Source: Arctopsyche grandis
Taxonomy: Eukaryota > Arthropoda > Insecta > Trichoptera > Hydropsychidae
NCBI RefSeq assembly: GCF_051622035.1
Contig: NC_135356.1
Coordinates: forward strand, 29,054,290-29,118,289
Direction of reading: 5' to 3'
DNA: 64,000 nucleotides
This document shows positions 1 through 12,172 of this stretch, piece after piece. Every line of letters begins with the position of its first letter. The stretch's first letter is position 1. Under the pieces are notes generated by a model, which saw only the letters and a program-made list of their open reading frames with translations, was not told the DNA's origin and made no database searches. A program made the translations under genes and the position numbers.

Positions 1-130
1 CGTGTAAACAGTATCTGTTTGAATATTAGCATCCAAGGAACCTGTTACAAAACCAGAAAATGACAACAAATTTGTGGTCGTTGAACGTTGTGGACGAAAT
101 CCATGTTGCTGATCAATAATCATACTCTGG

Positions 131-137
131 CCTTACT

Positions 138-171
<34 letters not shown>

Positions 172-552
172 AGTAAGGCGTAAGAGGTAAACCCCAATGC
201 GCCTTCCTAGCCAACTATAAAAAATTTATAAAGTATAATAGAGACATCTATGTATAAATTTGAAAAACATTTTTTAAATCAGCAAATTTGAGATGCTGAA
301 AACTCATTTTTTTTTAGAAATACGACAAGGTTGCCAATTTGTTAGAACTTTTTTAATGAAATCAGGTAAATTGGCAAACTCTGATAGGAAACGATCGACC
401 AACTTGGAGTCACATATCCAAGGTCTGGCTAACAGCATTTAAGATTATACTCGGAATAATTTCTTTTCAATCGAGGTCAGCTCACGGTATTGAACCCGTC
501 GACTTTTAGGTGCTTAATATCAACGCAACCACCGAGCCACGCTGCTGGCTGA
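131..552 (-). mobile_element. tRNA-derived SINE (family A), minus strand
   Basis: On the minus strand the head has a box-A-like stretch (TGGCTCGGTGGTTGCG), a box-B-like GGTTCAATACCG and then GAGCTGACCTCGATTG, followed by a body and the tail GCGCATTGGGGTTTACC. The tail here ends in an inverted TA microsatellite hairpin (ccttactggta - (ta)n - taccagtaagg, about 130-178). Copies of the same family sit at 7109-7515, 41372-41590 and 42903-43300. Confidence 0.75.
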
Positions 553-724
553 TATATGTATGTTTGTGGCAAAAAAATGCTTTATTTCGCTCCAAGTTTC
601 CAGATCAGACGATCAATTCAAACGAAAGCCTATACCAAGTGTAATATATTACAACTGGAAGATACACTTCAACTGTAACATACATACAATATGTACATAT
701 GTAGATACATTTTTTTTATTTTTA

Positions 725-890
725 AATGATTTTTATTATTACTAAATTATGTTCACAATACATATTATATTTATTTTAATAGCTACTGATCTAATCATTT
801 TCTATTTTATAATTTTAATTTAATTTTGCTAGTAATCATAGTATTATATTATTCAAATGTTAATGTAAAGCATAATTTGAAAAATAGCTC
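725..890 (-). mobile_element. Non-LTR retrotransposon 3' end fragment
   Basis: Reverse complement of the 3' region seen intact with a poly-A tail at 4279-4589 (shared landmarks: aaatgatcagtagatc, ctatgattactaacc, ataataaaaagcattta). No coding sequence remains. Confidence 0.65.
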
Positions 891-912
891 AAATGAAAAA
901 GAGACCTCATGG

Positions 913-985
913 CTAGGAAGGCGCATTGAGGTTACCTGTAAGGTATTCCTGGTATATATGTAAAAAATAAATAAATAAATAAAAT
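913..985 (+). mobile_element. SINE family A tail fragment
   Basis: Only the 3' tail (gaaggcgcattgaggtt, then acctgtaaggtattcctggt) followed by an ataaataaataa simple repeat. This is the usual end of the family A SINE in this window. Confidence 0.6.
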
Positions 986-1028
986 AAAAAAAAAACTGAA
1001 AATACACTTCTATAACGGTAGTTGGTAC

Positions 1029-3211
1029 TAGGGATCCCAAATATTCGTCGACTTCAACTATTCGAATATCGAATAGTAAATCAAGAGCTATTCGAATATT
1101 CGAATATATTCGAAAATTAAAAAAAAGGTAATTACATATGTACCAAGCATAAATTTGAATTAATCGACTTATCATGGAATTCCACCTCGTTTTCACAGCC
1201 AATAATAATTTACCAATTTTTTATTTTCTTTATTCATTATGATTTCTTGTAAAAATGTATATTTCTCTGGTGACTTCTTAAGGGGGTATTCTAGTCTAGA
1301 AATTTGACAAAATCGATTTTTTTTTTATTTCATATTTTCAAAGCTTAAACCTTTAAGAATATGTCCTTACGAGGTTTTTTCAAAATTAAAGTTATTTTCG
1401 GAGATACAGCTGTTTTAGTGACGTGGCATCTAACCGGAAAATATACGGCAGCTGTACGTTTTCACACGTTCAATCACTCAAAATATTTTATCTCTCTCGT
1501 TGTTCGACATATTTGCATCTCGTTTTTTTTCATGTATAGCTAAGAGTTCTCTTTTATATTTTATAGTGTATATATTTTTTGTATTCGAATAAGAAACCAA
1601 ATTAAAGGAGGCGTGAAAGCCAGTTTAATTTTTTTCCTGAAGTAATATTTTCCACATATAAACCCTATAAAATATGTTCCGAACTAATAACATTGAAATC
1701 TCTGACTAAATTTATTTCATTTGACCCTCATAAAAATATTATAGTTTAGCGTAAAATTAGAATTTTATTTATTTTCGAGAGAATTTAGTCAGGGATGCAA
1801 GGGGAAAAAAAGGGTCACGCCGGGCCATAATTCAATCATATAATCGAGCGAAATATGTCAATTTTACAACTTCCCACAAAATAAGAGTTGTTGCACCGTT
1901 GTTTTTGGCTCGGAAACCCAAAATAATAATGAATCGCTGAATTCATTCATCTGGACTTTTTCACCGAAACATATTCATTCTGGGACGATGACAAATGAAA
2001 TTGCAAACTATTTAGCTGTTTGCATTTTTAATCAAGGCTTTTTACCAGTTTTAAAAATTATGAACGTCATGTGAATCACAATTGGTCCGGAAGTCCATGT
2101 ATTCGCTGCCAGACGGGACGAAACTCGGATACGTCGCTCAGAAGTACGAGCTAGAACTGATCGTCTATCAAAAAGAACTGCGGAAAATGATTATTTTGAA
2201 GAAGAAGAAGAAGGCCCAATGTATGGAGCAGGAATCGATTAACGAAATGTAAGTACAGCGCCCGTTTATATGACTTTGACTGCCTGAAACTTTGCTCAAA
2301 TCTTTAAACGCGTTTTTCTCGAAACTACTTTTTCCAACAAGTTTGACATGATATCTGAAGTTCTAACGGACCAATTAACTTAAAATTTGGTGTGGACCTT
2401 CTGTATATATCCTTCTATGGTCGGTACCAGAATTAGGTAAAAAATTTGTTTTTTAATATTTTTAAAAAATTCAAAACTTTGAAAAAAAAGGCCAAAAAAT
2501 TACTTTTTCAAACAGTTGCCATTTCGCGAAAAAAATGTTTAATTTTTTTTTTAGGTACCGACCATAGCGACACTCTTATTAATTAAGAATCTTTTTCTTT
2601 TTTTTTTTCAGATGACTAGAAGGGTTGGAATCATGTCAAGATGGAGGCACCCTTTTTTTAAGACCCCCCACTTTACCAGCCTGTAACTTATTCAATTTTT
2701 AATATATATATTTTTTAAATTTTTTTATGTAATATTGAAACATTAATAAACACATAATAAAAAAAATGCATACCAAAAATGTTTTTAGTTTTTTTTTATT
2801 GAATTTTAAAAAACGCTCTAAATTTGGCCCTCTAGACTAGAATACCCCCTTAAATATTCGTATTATTTTTCTGATGTTTTCTAAAATGTTGTAAAGATTA
2901 TTATCGATCGGAAAGTGATTTTTTTCAAACATTTCCGTATTTAATGAATACAAATCTGTTTCTTTACATGTAGACATTTCATTTTCTTCATTTTTATCAC
3001 AATTATCCCCATTATATATTTAATTTTCTTCATAATGGCCAGCTTCTTCGTTATCACTCTTTTCATGTTGATTTTGTGTATTTAGTTCATAAAAAAATAT
3101 ATACACGAATAATATTCGAATAGTTGATGAAATATTCGAATAACGAATGGCTGAAAAATCAGACGAATAATTCGAATACTCGAATATTCGAAAATTCGAT
3201 TGGGATCCCTA
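1029..3211. mobile_element. hAT-like DNA transposon with ATTCGAAT-rich subterminal regions; host of a nested element
   Basis: Terminal inverted repeats begin TAGGGATCCC and end GGGATCCCTA, flanked by a perfect 8-bp target duplication GTTGGTAC (1021-1028 and 3212-3219), the hAT signature. Both ends carry many copies of the self-complementary motif ATTCGAAT or relics of it. No transposase is recognisable, so it is non-autonomous. A second element (1282-2849) sits inside it. Confidence 0.85.
1282..2849. mobile_element. TTAA-flanked DNA transposon nested in the hAT element
   Basis: Starts GGGGGTATTCTAGTCTAGA and ends with its reverse complement, bordered by TTAA on both sides (1278-1281 and 2850-2853), as in piggyBac-type insertion. 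Around 2095-2250 there is an open stretch (MYSLPDGTKLGYVAQKYELE and a lysine run) that I cannot assign. A related, 5'-truncated copy lies at 38831-39424. Confidence 0.7.
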
Positions 3212-3355
3212 GTTGGTACTAGGTTAGATGGAAAATATTCCGACTAGCCAAAATATATGTTGGTATATTACACCTCAATTGTTCATGCTTATATTTAAAC
3301 ATGCCGATTTGGATCATTTTTTCTACATAGATAATGCGAGGTAGAAGGGGGGGGT

Positions 3356-3356
<1 letters not shown>

Positions 3357-3452
<96 letters not shown>
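3357..3452. repeat. (GA)n microsatellite, about 96 bp
   Basis: Nearly uninterrupted GA dinucleotides with one AAA imperfection near the right end. It abuts the GC-rich island to its right. In insects GA tracts bind GAGA-type factors, but no function is shown here. Confidence 0.95.
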
Positions 3453-3453
<1 letters not shown>

Positions 3454-3469
3454 TGGAGGTGGAGGAGGA

Positions 3470-3960
3470 GGTTATTCCATCATGACCGAGTTCGCTTTAT
3501 CCGATTCGCAACGAATTCGGGGTACACCTACCCCTCTCATTGGCGAAGAGGATGGGGGTGGCTGGGTGGCAAAGGGGTGGCTGTTAAGGGGTCGGGGGTG
3601 AGTTGCGAGAGGGGATGGAACCCCTCTTTCGGCGCCGGCGGCCTGCAGTCTGCAGCCAATCGTCGGCGACTGAACAACCATCATCACGACGATGTGTCTT
3701 CGAATCCTCGTCCACGAACTTTAACAAGGTCCTTGTGCGATCGAGCCAGTGTGCCAGTGTGATCAAAAACTGAAAACCCGTTCCGATATATACATAATAT
3801 ATAAACCGAACGGGAACGCGATCACACTTCACCACTACAGTGGCCAGTTGTTGTGTGGTTTTCGTAAAAAAAAATGTGCAAAATATCATCAGTCAGGTGG
3901 TGCAGGATACGCAGGATTTTGCCCACTCTTAGTGGGCAAAAGACGGAATCTCTTGTTTGA
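3470..3960. promoter_or_regulatory. GC-rich non-repetitive island, possible promoter or enhancer
   Basis: Base composition here is far richer in G and C than the surrounding AT-rich DNA, with G-rich runs (gggggtggctgggtgg) and no recognised transposon. Short ORFs on both strands look accidental. It lies about 9.5 kb upstream of the first recognised apterous exon and beside the GA tract; a link to apterous is inference only. Confidence 0.3.
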
Positions 3961-4168
3961 AAGCCTGCGTTTTTCAAACTGTAATAGGTATGTCAGTCAA
4001 CTTTTAGCGATTTTTAAAAACTTTTTTCAACATATTTTTTTTCTTATGATTACATTATCATTTAGCTCGCACATATGTATTATATATCAACAGTGCTAAC
4101 GAGCAGAATTTCAATGTTTTTAATCGCTACATATGTCCATACATACATACATAGGTACATAGTGAGTC

Positions 4169-4691
4169 TAGGAATCCCAAATATTCGAATAGTATAGAAT
4201 AGTAGCTTTAAATTAAGTATTTGTAGTTATAAGAAGTTCAAGTTCTTATTCCAATTTTAAGAGAATCAGAATCATTATGTCTATACCCTTCAGGTATAAA
4301 CACAGATTACCTAAACACAATCTGCTTTGGGTCATCGACTTTAGTGAGTCTTTAATTAATATTATGTATTAGATGTATTATGAGCATTTATAAGGATTGT
4401 AAATAGGTTTTTGAGCTCTTTTTCCTATTATGCTGTAGATTAACATTAGAATAATATAATACTATGATTACTAACCAAATTAAATTAAATTGTAAAATAG
4501 AAAATGATCAGTAGATCAGTAGCTATTAAAATAGATGTATTGTAAACATAATTTCGTAATAATAAAAAGCATTTAAAAAAAAAAAAAAAGAATCATTATC
4601 CGGAACATCAAAAACTAAATATTCTGTAGATTGAAAATAAAAAAATAAGTTCGTATAAAGAGTATTCGAATATTCGGATTTGGGATCCTTA
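4169..4691. mobile_element. hAT-like element of the ATTCGAAT type with nested LINE end
   Basis: Begins TAGGAATCCCAAATATTCG and ends ATTCGGATTTGGGATCCTTA, matching the ends of the 1029-3211 element. No convincing 8-bp duplication is visible at the borders. The middle is occupied by the 4279-4589 retrotransposon insertion. Confidence 0.65.
4279..4589 (+). mobile_element. 5'-truncated non-LTR retrotransposon end with poly-A and target duplication
   Basis: An 11-bp target duplication AGAATCATTAT flanks it (4268-4278 and 4589-4599), and it ends in a run of about 15 A. It has no coding capacity and represents the 3' region of a LINE. Fragments of the same sequence lie at 725-890, 16913-17240 and 42285-42475. 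Confidence 0.85.
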
Positions 4692-4933
4692 GTACATACA
4701 TATCACGTCATTAGAGCACAATAGTGATATTAATCCAAAGAGCGATTTAAGAATGGCAATGATAATTCTTCATAATTTTACATTTATATATGTATACTTA
4801 TATTTTTATTTTTACTTTAAAAAAAACAGCATTACAATGTATATGTATATATCATTGACACCGAAAAAGATTAATAATGATAATGAAAAATATAAAACAA
4901 AAATAAAATCGAAAAGCATTGGTGAATGAATGC

Positions 4934-5426
4934 AGGGCTGTGAAGTCGGTTCATAATTGACCCGACTTCAAACTCTAACTACATATAATTTGAACGATTT
5001 TATTAAGATCGAATTTTCTTAGCAATGTTAAAACTTATTAGTAATGAAAATAGTAACGATATTCAAAATATGAAAAATTGAAAGAATTAAAAAAATCACT
5101 AATAATTGACATCTCACCCAATTTATTGAATTATTGGTAATGAAATATAACAGTAAGTACATTCATAGTGTGTGTGTATGAATTTTATACACAAACAAAT
5201 CAATTTAATAAAAAAAAGTATGAGACGTAGGAAACATTCGATTTTTGACAACTCAAAATACGTGCAATTTTTTTTATTTTTAGTACGATTTTTACCAAGA
5301 AATTATTAAATTTTTTAATCATTGGTAGATTCACTTCAATAAATTGGAGACTCTAGTTATATGTACTGTATAAGGAAAATAATAAAAAGTCGGTTGAATT
5401 TTTACGACACCGACACCACAGCCCTG
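4934..5426. mobile_element. hAT-like MITE with CAGGGCTGTG termini
   Basis: Begins CAGGGCTGTGAAGTCGGT and ends ACACCACAGCCCTG, an imperfect inverted repeat typical of hAT termini. The 8-bp flanks match only partly. The interior is AT-rich and non-coding. A related CAGGGCTGTGG end occurs in the large palindrome at 44453. Confidence 0.6.
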
Positions 5427-5429
5427 GAA

Positions 5430-7100
5430 TAATGAAAGTCTACATATGTATGTACATAAATATTACTAAGAAAAATGATCAAACAATAGATATTTTAAGT
5501 AAGAAAAGGGATCAATGTGAGGGGAAGTATTGTACTATATACATATGTATATAAATATATACAGAAAAATTCATTTTTACTTCAACACAATTTACGTAGA
5601 ATTATTGTATCGCTTTATACATTTTTTTAAACCTTACATATATTACAGCTTAAAAATATTTACAGTATACATTTTACAATTAAATTATTTTTTGATGAAA
5701 TTGAAATTTCAAAGCAATCGAAAAATGTCAATATTTTATTGTTAATATTTAAAAATAAATTCCACCTATAAATATCTCGTTAAAAAGGCTTAGAATTTGA
5801 TTTGATTTTATTAATTCGTCGTGAATATGCGGTAATAACAGTCTCATTGAAAACATATATGAATAATGTCAATGAGCTGTATATTGATAAAATCGCGTTG
5901 GGTGAAATTTTATTTTTAAAATCATCTCTTATTTACTATTGGAAAGACTGTGAGTGTCTTATCAGTTCGATTTATTCAATTTCAGAACCGGAAGCAGCAG
6001 ATCATTAAAATATACGTTATGTGACTCTAATTACATACAAGAGATAACAGCGAAAAAACATCGATTTCGACCATCATTTTGATATATTGCGCCAAAATCT
6101 CTCATCCCAAGACCTTATTACATGAAAATTTATTATATTGTCAAATACATAGATAATAAGCATAGTATTGAACCGCATGCTATTTGATTTGATGACAATT
6201 CGGATGACGATTACGTCAAATTTCTCAATTGGAAATGAGTAGTAATTTGCACTATTCGTTGAATGAATTTTGACAATAATATTTATGTATATAACTATGA
6301 GTTTCTATTTTCCATTTTCAGCACAACATATTCTATGTATCATATTTAAATTAAGAATGCGTACTTTCTTAGCCTCAGTTCCCAATATATTGTTTGAAAA
6401 GTTTTAACTTAATACATCCTCATCTGTTCCGGTCTTTTTGATTTTTTGATAACTACATACATATGTATTTTTCGATTATATTAAAAATCATTTTGAAGGC
6501 AGTTTAGCTTTAGCACTATTCATTCAGGACATTTCTGTGAGCCTTTGAAAGCGATATATCCATTATGTAAATTTGTAACATTTTATTTACTGCGAACAAA
6601 ATTTCTTCCTCACAAAGAAGCCATCCTTTTTATGTAAAGACTTATTTTTATAGCCATAATTGACCTTTAGAGAAATTAATCGCATTAAAAATATATGAAA
6701 ACAATTTTTATTCAATTTTGCAACACAACAGGCGAGCGTTTAAACACTTTACGATAAATGTATTTATTTGACCAAAAGCCAATTTGCGTATTCAACTTCA
6801 CAATTCGACGATAGAATTGTTAAATATGTATGTATATGTATATCTATGTTTCAGTTGGAAATTTTCAATTAATATTTATCTACATTAGCGATAGTGCTAA
6901 ATTACTCATTTTGAGGACAAATTTATATATTATATTTTGATTTACAAATCAGTGATACTTTAATCAAATTGATTTATAATGCAGCTTTTTTCCTCTTTCC
7001 ATATTATATGTACGAAGCTTTTCAAAATGACGTCACTTTTTTGCAGTTTATATTCCTACTTCAGATACGAATCACACATCAATTCCTTTCCAAAATTATA
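5430..7100. other. AT-rich intergenic DNA, no gene seen
   Basis: Only short ORFs of low-complexity composition (Tyr, Phe, Ile, Asn-rich) occur. I see no protein motif, RNA gene or clear transposon terminus. Confidence 0.6.
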
Positions 7101-7108
7101 AAATTTTT

Positions 7109-7515
7109 ATACCAGGAGGGCCTTACAGGTAAACCCCAATGCGTCTTCCTGGCCAATTACAAACAATGCAGCATTTTTATTACACAAGTCGCTGAGTTAC
7201 GAGATACTGGAAACTCGCAAATTAACGAGACATCTATTAATTGTACATACATTTTATTGTACATTAATCATACTCAAATAGTGATGACATAGTAGGTAGG
7301 AAGGTTTTTAGCCAATTTTAATCGGGAACCGTTCAAACAATGAAATCAAAGAAATTGGCAAACTCTGATAGGAAACGACCGACCTGGAGTCACAAATATC
7401 CAGGTCTGACCAACAGCACTACAGATATGCTCAGAAAAATTATTTTCAATCGAGGTCAGCTCACGGAATCGAACCCGGGGACCTCTCGGTGCTTAACTTA
7501 ACATTTACGCAACGC
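7109..7515 (-). mobile_element. tRNA-derived SINE family A, near full length
   Basis: Best copy of the family. On the minus strand the head has box-B-like GGGTTCGATTCCG and GAGCTGACCTCGATTG, then GTTTGCCAATTTCTTTGA and finally the tail TGGGGTTTACCTGTAAGGCC. It is followed in the genome by AT-rich DNA; no clear target duplication. Confidence 0.8.
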
Positions 7516-7679
7516 AATGTATAATATAATATATTTAAAATGTTTTTGAATACTTAAGTATCTACATTTAAAAATAATTACAGTCAGTGAATAAATACAT
7601 AGGTATACGTGAGTTAAATGTGCAATAAATATATGCGTGTGTTTGCACATTAATTGGATGCAAAATAAAGGCGCATTCA

Positions 7680-8350
7680 CACCACGGAATTAGCGCGATA
7701 TTAATCTAGGCGTGGAATCGCACAACGAGTAAAACGTGTAAATTAAAAATTAGGCTAATTCTAACCGTACATTATTTTTAATAACCATCAAAAGGCGAGA
7801 TAAGAAAAAGTGCTTTTTCACGTTGCCGTTCCATCTAGATCTATTATTAAATACAGTATATAAATACCTCTGAATTTAATGAATTAAGTCGACGGCGCTA
7901 CGTGTGAGTGACAAGTGACGAGGTAATGGCCGCAATGTAAACATATAATGGCCAATTAGCTCCATTAACCATCGGAACTGTATACTTCGTGTAAAATCGT
8001 CTCCCCACTCACCCGACCGCCGTAACTACACATTTGCCGTAATAGACACTGTTATTAGTGAAATTCGACCGGTGTGTGTGCGGCTTTATGCACATTAGGC
8101 CGGAGCGAAAAATGCAAACTTTAGATTTTCCACAATTAACCTAGTGAGAACGTTACATAAAAAATTTCATAGATTTCAAAGAATGTCCTGTAACTCAAAC
8201 CAATCAAATTTATCTTTTTTTTTACATAAGTTTCGATTTTTTACCATTTTTAAGAAATAAACACCCACTAGTCACCCATTGCAGTTCAATTGAGACGGTT
8301 TTGCTTAGTTTTAATTGATAAACGAGAGTACAAAGTCACTGTTTTGCGAG
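7680..8350. promoter_or_regulatory. Low-repeat island upstream of apterous, candidate regulatory DNA
   Basis: This stretch has higher GC than its flanks, no transposon termini I recognise and no coding potential, and contains several homeodomain-type cores (TAATTAA-like, CAATTAG, ccattaa). It lies between a SINE and the 8377 foldback element. Enhancer status is only a suggestion. Confidence 0.25.
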
Positions 8351-8376
8351 AAACGCCAACAATGGTCATTTATTTA

Positions 8377-9949
8377 CAGTCCCTGCTCATAATATTACGC
8401 CACCCCGATTGAATCGCGTTCGCGCCCATTTTTAACGGTTATAACTAGAGGTAGGATAGTCACAGTGCTATCCATTGTTCGGCAAACCTTTAACAATGCA
8501 TTTACAACCTTTGAACAATACACGGCCCCCTCAGGCTCCGGTGACTAGTTATAACTTATAAATAATTCACAATATTTTGGGCTAGTTTTTTTTGTAAGCT
8601 CATCCTTATTTGCTACTCTATTCACCAACAAAAAATAATACAACATTATCCTTCAAAATGTCTTCAAAAATAAAAGTGAAATGATAGAAATGAGTTTGCT
8701 CCTGAATTATGTACGTAAAGCATATACGAGCAATTCTGAGAAGATTTTTTATTATTTCGTTAACAACACCGTGATTTTTTCTTTTGCTACAGCTTTATTA
8801 TATTTTTAGGGTAAGTTAGTGATTAATTTGTAAAAAAGTATTTATAGCATTAATAAAACTGGAATGTTTTATAAACATAAAATCGCGACAATAGAGGGTG
8901 TAAGTAATACGGCTGTTTGCAAAATAACGAGACATCTGGAACAAAGTGGCGATCCCACACTCAGGTACCTGGACCATCGACGCTATAGACCCCAAAATTC
9001 ACCCCAAAAGGGAATGTTTTGTGTCAATTTGTGGGCATCGGTCATTAACTCATTACAGCTTTCACCTAATTCATCTCCGAACCAATGCTTTTGAATGGAA
9101 GATTCACCTTTCAATACACCTTGAAATATGCATACATTTTAGTGGTTTTGTAAATTTAAGACACAAGACACAATAATTTTGTAACATTCAAATTATCGTT
9201 TTCCAATGTTCTAGGGTGAAGTTTTAATGTTTATTCGCCCAATTTAATCGCGATTTGTTCATTCTTTGGGTCGGCATCGGCTTTTTTGCAAGGCGCCGTC
9301 CTTTCGACCTAGCCTCGGCGAAATAGCGCTGGATCCTCACGTCTATCTCCACATTTTCGTCTTTCAGCTCCTGTTAAATTCTTTTATTTGTTATAAAGCA
9401 GTTCCTAGTAACAATTTTGACAATCCTTAGATCCTCACGGGGGCTAATTTTTTTTTTCGCCACATTTAACCCGCTTGTTGGGTGTGGGATCGCCACTTTG
9501 TTCCAGATGTCTCGTTATTTTGCAAACAGCCGTATTACTTACACCCTCTATTGTCGCGATTTTATGTTTATAAAACATTCCAGTTTTATTAATGCTATAA
9601 ATACTTTTTTACAAATTAATCACCAACTTACCCTAAAAATATAATAAAGCTGTAGCAAAAGAAAAAATCACGGTGTTGTTAACGAAATAATAAAAAATCT
9701 TCTCAGAAACGCTCGTATATGCTTTACGTAATTCAGGAGCAAACTCATTTCTATCATTTCACTTTTATTTTTGAAGACATTTTGAAGAATAATGTTGTAT
9801 TATTTTTTGTTGGTGAATAGAGTAGCAAATAATGATGAGCTTACAAAAAAAACTAGGCCAAAATATCTTATTGTGAATTCTTTATAACCGTTACAAATGG
9901 GCGCGAACGCGATTCAATCGGGGTGGCGTAATATTATGAGCAGGGACTG
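8377..9949. mobile_element. Foldback Tc1-like element with inverted transposase ends
   Basis: Flanked by TA on both sides; termini CAGTCCCTGCTCATAATATT and its reverse complement. The right arm (about 9490-9949) is a near-copy of the left arm (about 8377-8970), so the element is an inverted repeat hundreds of bases long. The arms contain a helix-turn-helix-like peptide (TIEGVSNTAVCKITRHLEQS) as in Tc1 transposase N-termini, and the centre reads RYFAEARSKGRRLAK on the minus strand. A second element (8446-8547) interrupts the left arm only. Confidence 0.8.
8446..8547. mobile_element. 102-bp hAT MITE nested in the foldback element
   Basis: TAGAGGTAGGATAG at the start and CTCCGGTGACTA at the end, with a perfect 8-bp target duplication GTTATAAC on both sides. 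A 107-bp sister copy is at 22014-22120. Confidence 0.85.
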
Positions 9950-10091
9950 TATATACATATGTATGTAGTATTTGTTGCAGAAAATCGTCATATTTTTTAT
10001 GTTCCTGTCAATATTTTAAATAAAAAAGCTGTTGAAAGATTCCTTAGATATTTTAAACACAAGGAAATCTGAAAAAATATGTATGTGAATT

Positions 10092-10775
10092 AAATCATCT
10101 ACGACCATTCGCCATCCATTGTTGGATGAAGCCCTCTCCAAGACACTCTCTGTTTTGCGCAACTCTCATCCATCTCACTCTACACATTTTCATTATTTCA
10201 TCTACCCATCTTCCCTGCGGTCTTCCTTTTACCCTTTTGCATTCTCTGGGGTACCATTTTAGCACTTCTTTTGTCCACTTTTTGTCCATTCTTCTAGCCC
10301 GCCCATTGCCGTTTCAATAGCTTCAATCCTCTATATATCCACAACCCTTGTCATACTTCTCACACACTTATTCCGTTTCCTGTCTTTCCTCGTTATGCCA
10401 AGCATGCAACGTTCCACACTTATTTGAGTGCATTGGACTTTACGTAGCAACTTGGCGTTCATTGTCCAAGTTTCACATCCATATGTCATCACTAGCAAAA
10501 CACATTGATCGAAGATCTTTTTCTTCAGACAGAGTGGCATTTGTGATCTAAAAACCGCATTCATTCATCCAAATTCACTTCAGTCTCTTTATTTATTCTT
10601 CTTTACTACCGGGCATGTCAATTATTTGCCCTAAATATAAATAATTATTTACAATTTTAGCATCTAATGAAATGCTATCAGGCATGCAATAACTATTGAA
10701 CATTAGTTTCGTCTTATCTACGTTATTTTTTAATCCAAACAGGCCAAAATGACATATTATAACGCAAAAACCCAC
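10092..10775 (-). pseudogene. RTE-like LINE reverse-transcriptase C-terminal fragment
   Basis: Three frame-broken minus-strand pieces in order: GLKNNVDKTKLMFNSYCMPD, then LKKKIFDQCVLLVMTYGCET with ERCMLGITRKDRKRN, then KGRPQGRWVDEIMKMCRVRW to FIQQWMANG. These are the end of the RT domain and the C-terminal tail of an endonuclease/RT LINE common in insects. It is frameshifted and truncated, so dead. Confidence 0.85.
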
Positions 10776-11574
10776 TAACTTGAAATAAATCGATTGGTTG
10801 CAGGGAAAGCAGATTGTTTAGGTAGATCGCGGAATATCTAAAAGTTAAATTTTTTGCTCCAGCATAATGTTTCTCCTTTTGTACGATTTATATGCCTTTG
10901 TCGCAATAGAATTTGTAAGTCGTTTCGCCTTGAATAATGCTTAGCAGAAGATAAAATCTGTAGCGCTCTTTCTTCATATATTTATATATAAACGTATCTC
11001 CATTCTATTGAATAGGTCGGAAGAGGTTTCCAGAAAATGTAAATACATATGTACGTATTTTCCGTTTAAAGTAAAGCGTATTTCATACGTCGATACATCA
11101 AATACGTTTCCTAATACGCTTTACAACCATACATATGTATAGGGATATTTACGTGCAATCAAAACGATTTTGATAAACCCCCAACGCAGGGGTTCTCAAT
11201 TACCGATCACAATTACGATTGTGAATTTTTAGAATAATAATTTTTTCCATATTTTAAAACAAAATATAAAAAAAATCAATTCTATTAGATATAAAGCGCT
11301 TCGGAGAAGAAAATTTTTAATTATTTTAGAAGAAGCAGAGACACATCTCAAAGATTTGGTGATTCACAGTGTATTAAGGTGATTGATCGAAGGATACGTT
11401 TTTATTGGGTTTCCAGAGCTATCGCCTGAAACAAGGACATTTTTAATTGACAGAAAGGATAATAGTACGATCTATCTTCAAAACAAGGAATGGCTTTCCT
11501 TCATTAATGAACCTTCATTAATGAGTTTACCTTCGTTAATGAGCTTCATAAACTTTATATTCTTATCCAATATA

Positions 11575-11955
11575 TAATTTCGAAAGAGACTTTGTATGTA
11601 ACATTGGTTGGTTGTTTCGTTCGTAGACGACACGTTCGATTTATTTATTTTTTTCGATTCGTAGGCACCGATTAGATTTTTTTCAATTGAAAGGATTCGA
11701 AGTCTCCGGGGGCAAAGGCGCCGAGGGCGCAGGCGCCGCCGGGGGACCCTAGGGGGCGGAACCCTAGGGGGCGAAGACTCCGGGGGCGCAGGCGCTGGAT
11801 TCTGGTATACATATAATTTCAAAAGAGACAGTATATATGTTTGTATGTTCGTGACAGTCAATTTAATAAAAAAACAAACGAGTATTCAAATAAATTTATA
11901 TAAAATAAAACTATTCAAATAAATTTAATAAAATGTTTACTATTAGATTAGTCAT
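11575..11955 (+). mobile_element. Helitron-like element with GC-rich GGCGC repeat core (copy 1)
   Basis: Shares its left part (gagactttgtatgtaacatt), a core of repeated gggggcgcaggcgcc/ccctagggggcg units, and the stretch aatttcaaaagagacagt with 18530-18944, which ends in a Helitron-like CTAG terminus. The right end of this copy is less clear. Strongly GC-rich core in an AT-rich region. Confidence 0.55.
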
Positions 11956-12126
11956 TACCGTGCGGCAACAAAACCGCCCCAGAAAAAAGCGCCCAGCGAC
12001 AAAACCACCCCAGCAAAAAGTGCTCAGCGAAAAAATTATAGTATCAATTTTAACTCTTCGATGTAGGAAATTTATAATTACAGTTAATTGTATTGAAAAA
12101 AGACACCACTATTATTATACATTGAA

Positions 12127-12172
12127 ACATAATAGAAATACACTATACATATATAGTGTATTTCTATTATGC
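12127..12172. repeat. Perfect hairpin, 20-bp stem
   Basis: CATAATAGAAATACACTATA is followed after 4-6 nt by its exact reverse complement. No flanking gene explains it; it may be a small inverted-repeat remnant. Confidence 0.8.

Noticed and set aside
849-1202. 117-aa minus ORF
   Set aside because: It crosses the border of the hAT element and a SINE tail; low-complexity composition.
3472-4099. ORFs of 61-116 aa in the GC-rich island
   Set aside because: No motif and overlapping frames on both strands; I treat the block as possible regulatory DNA.
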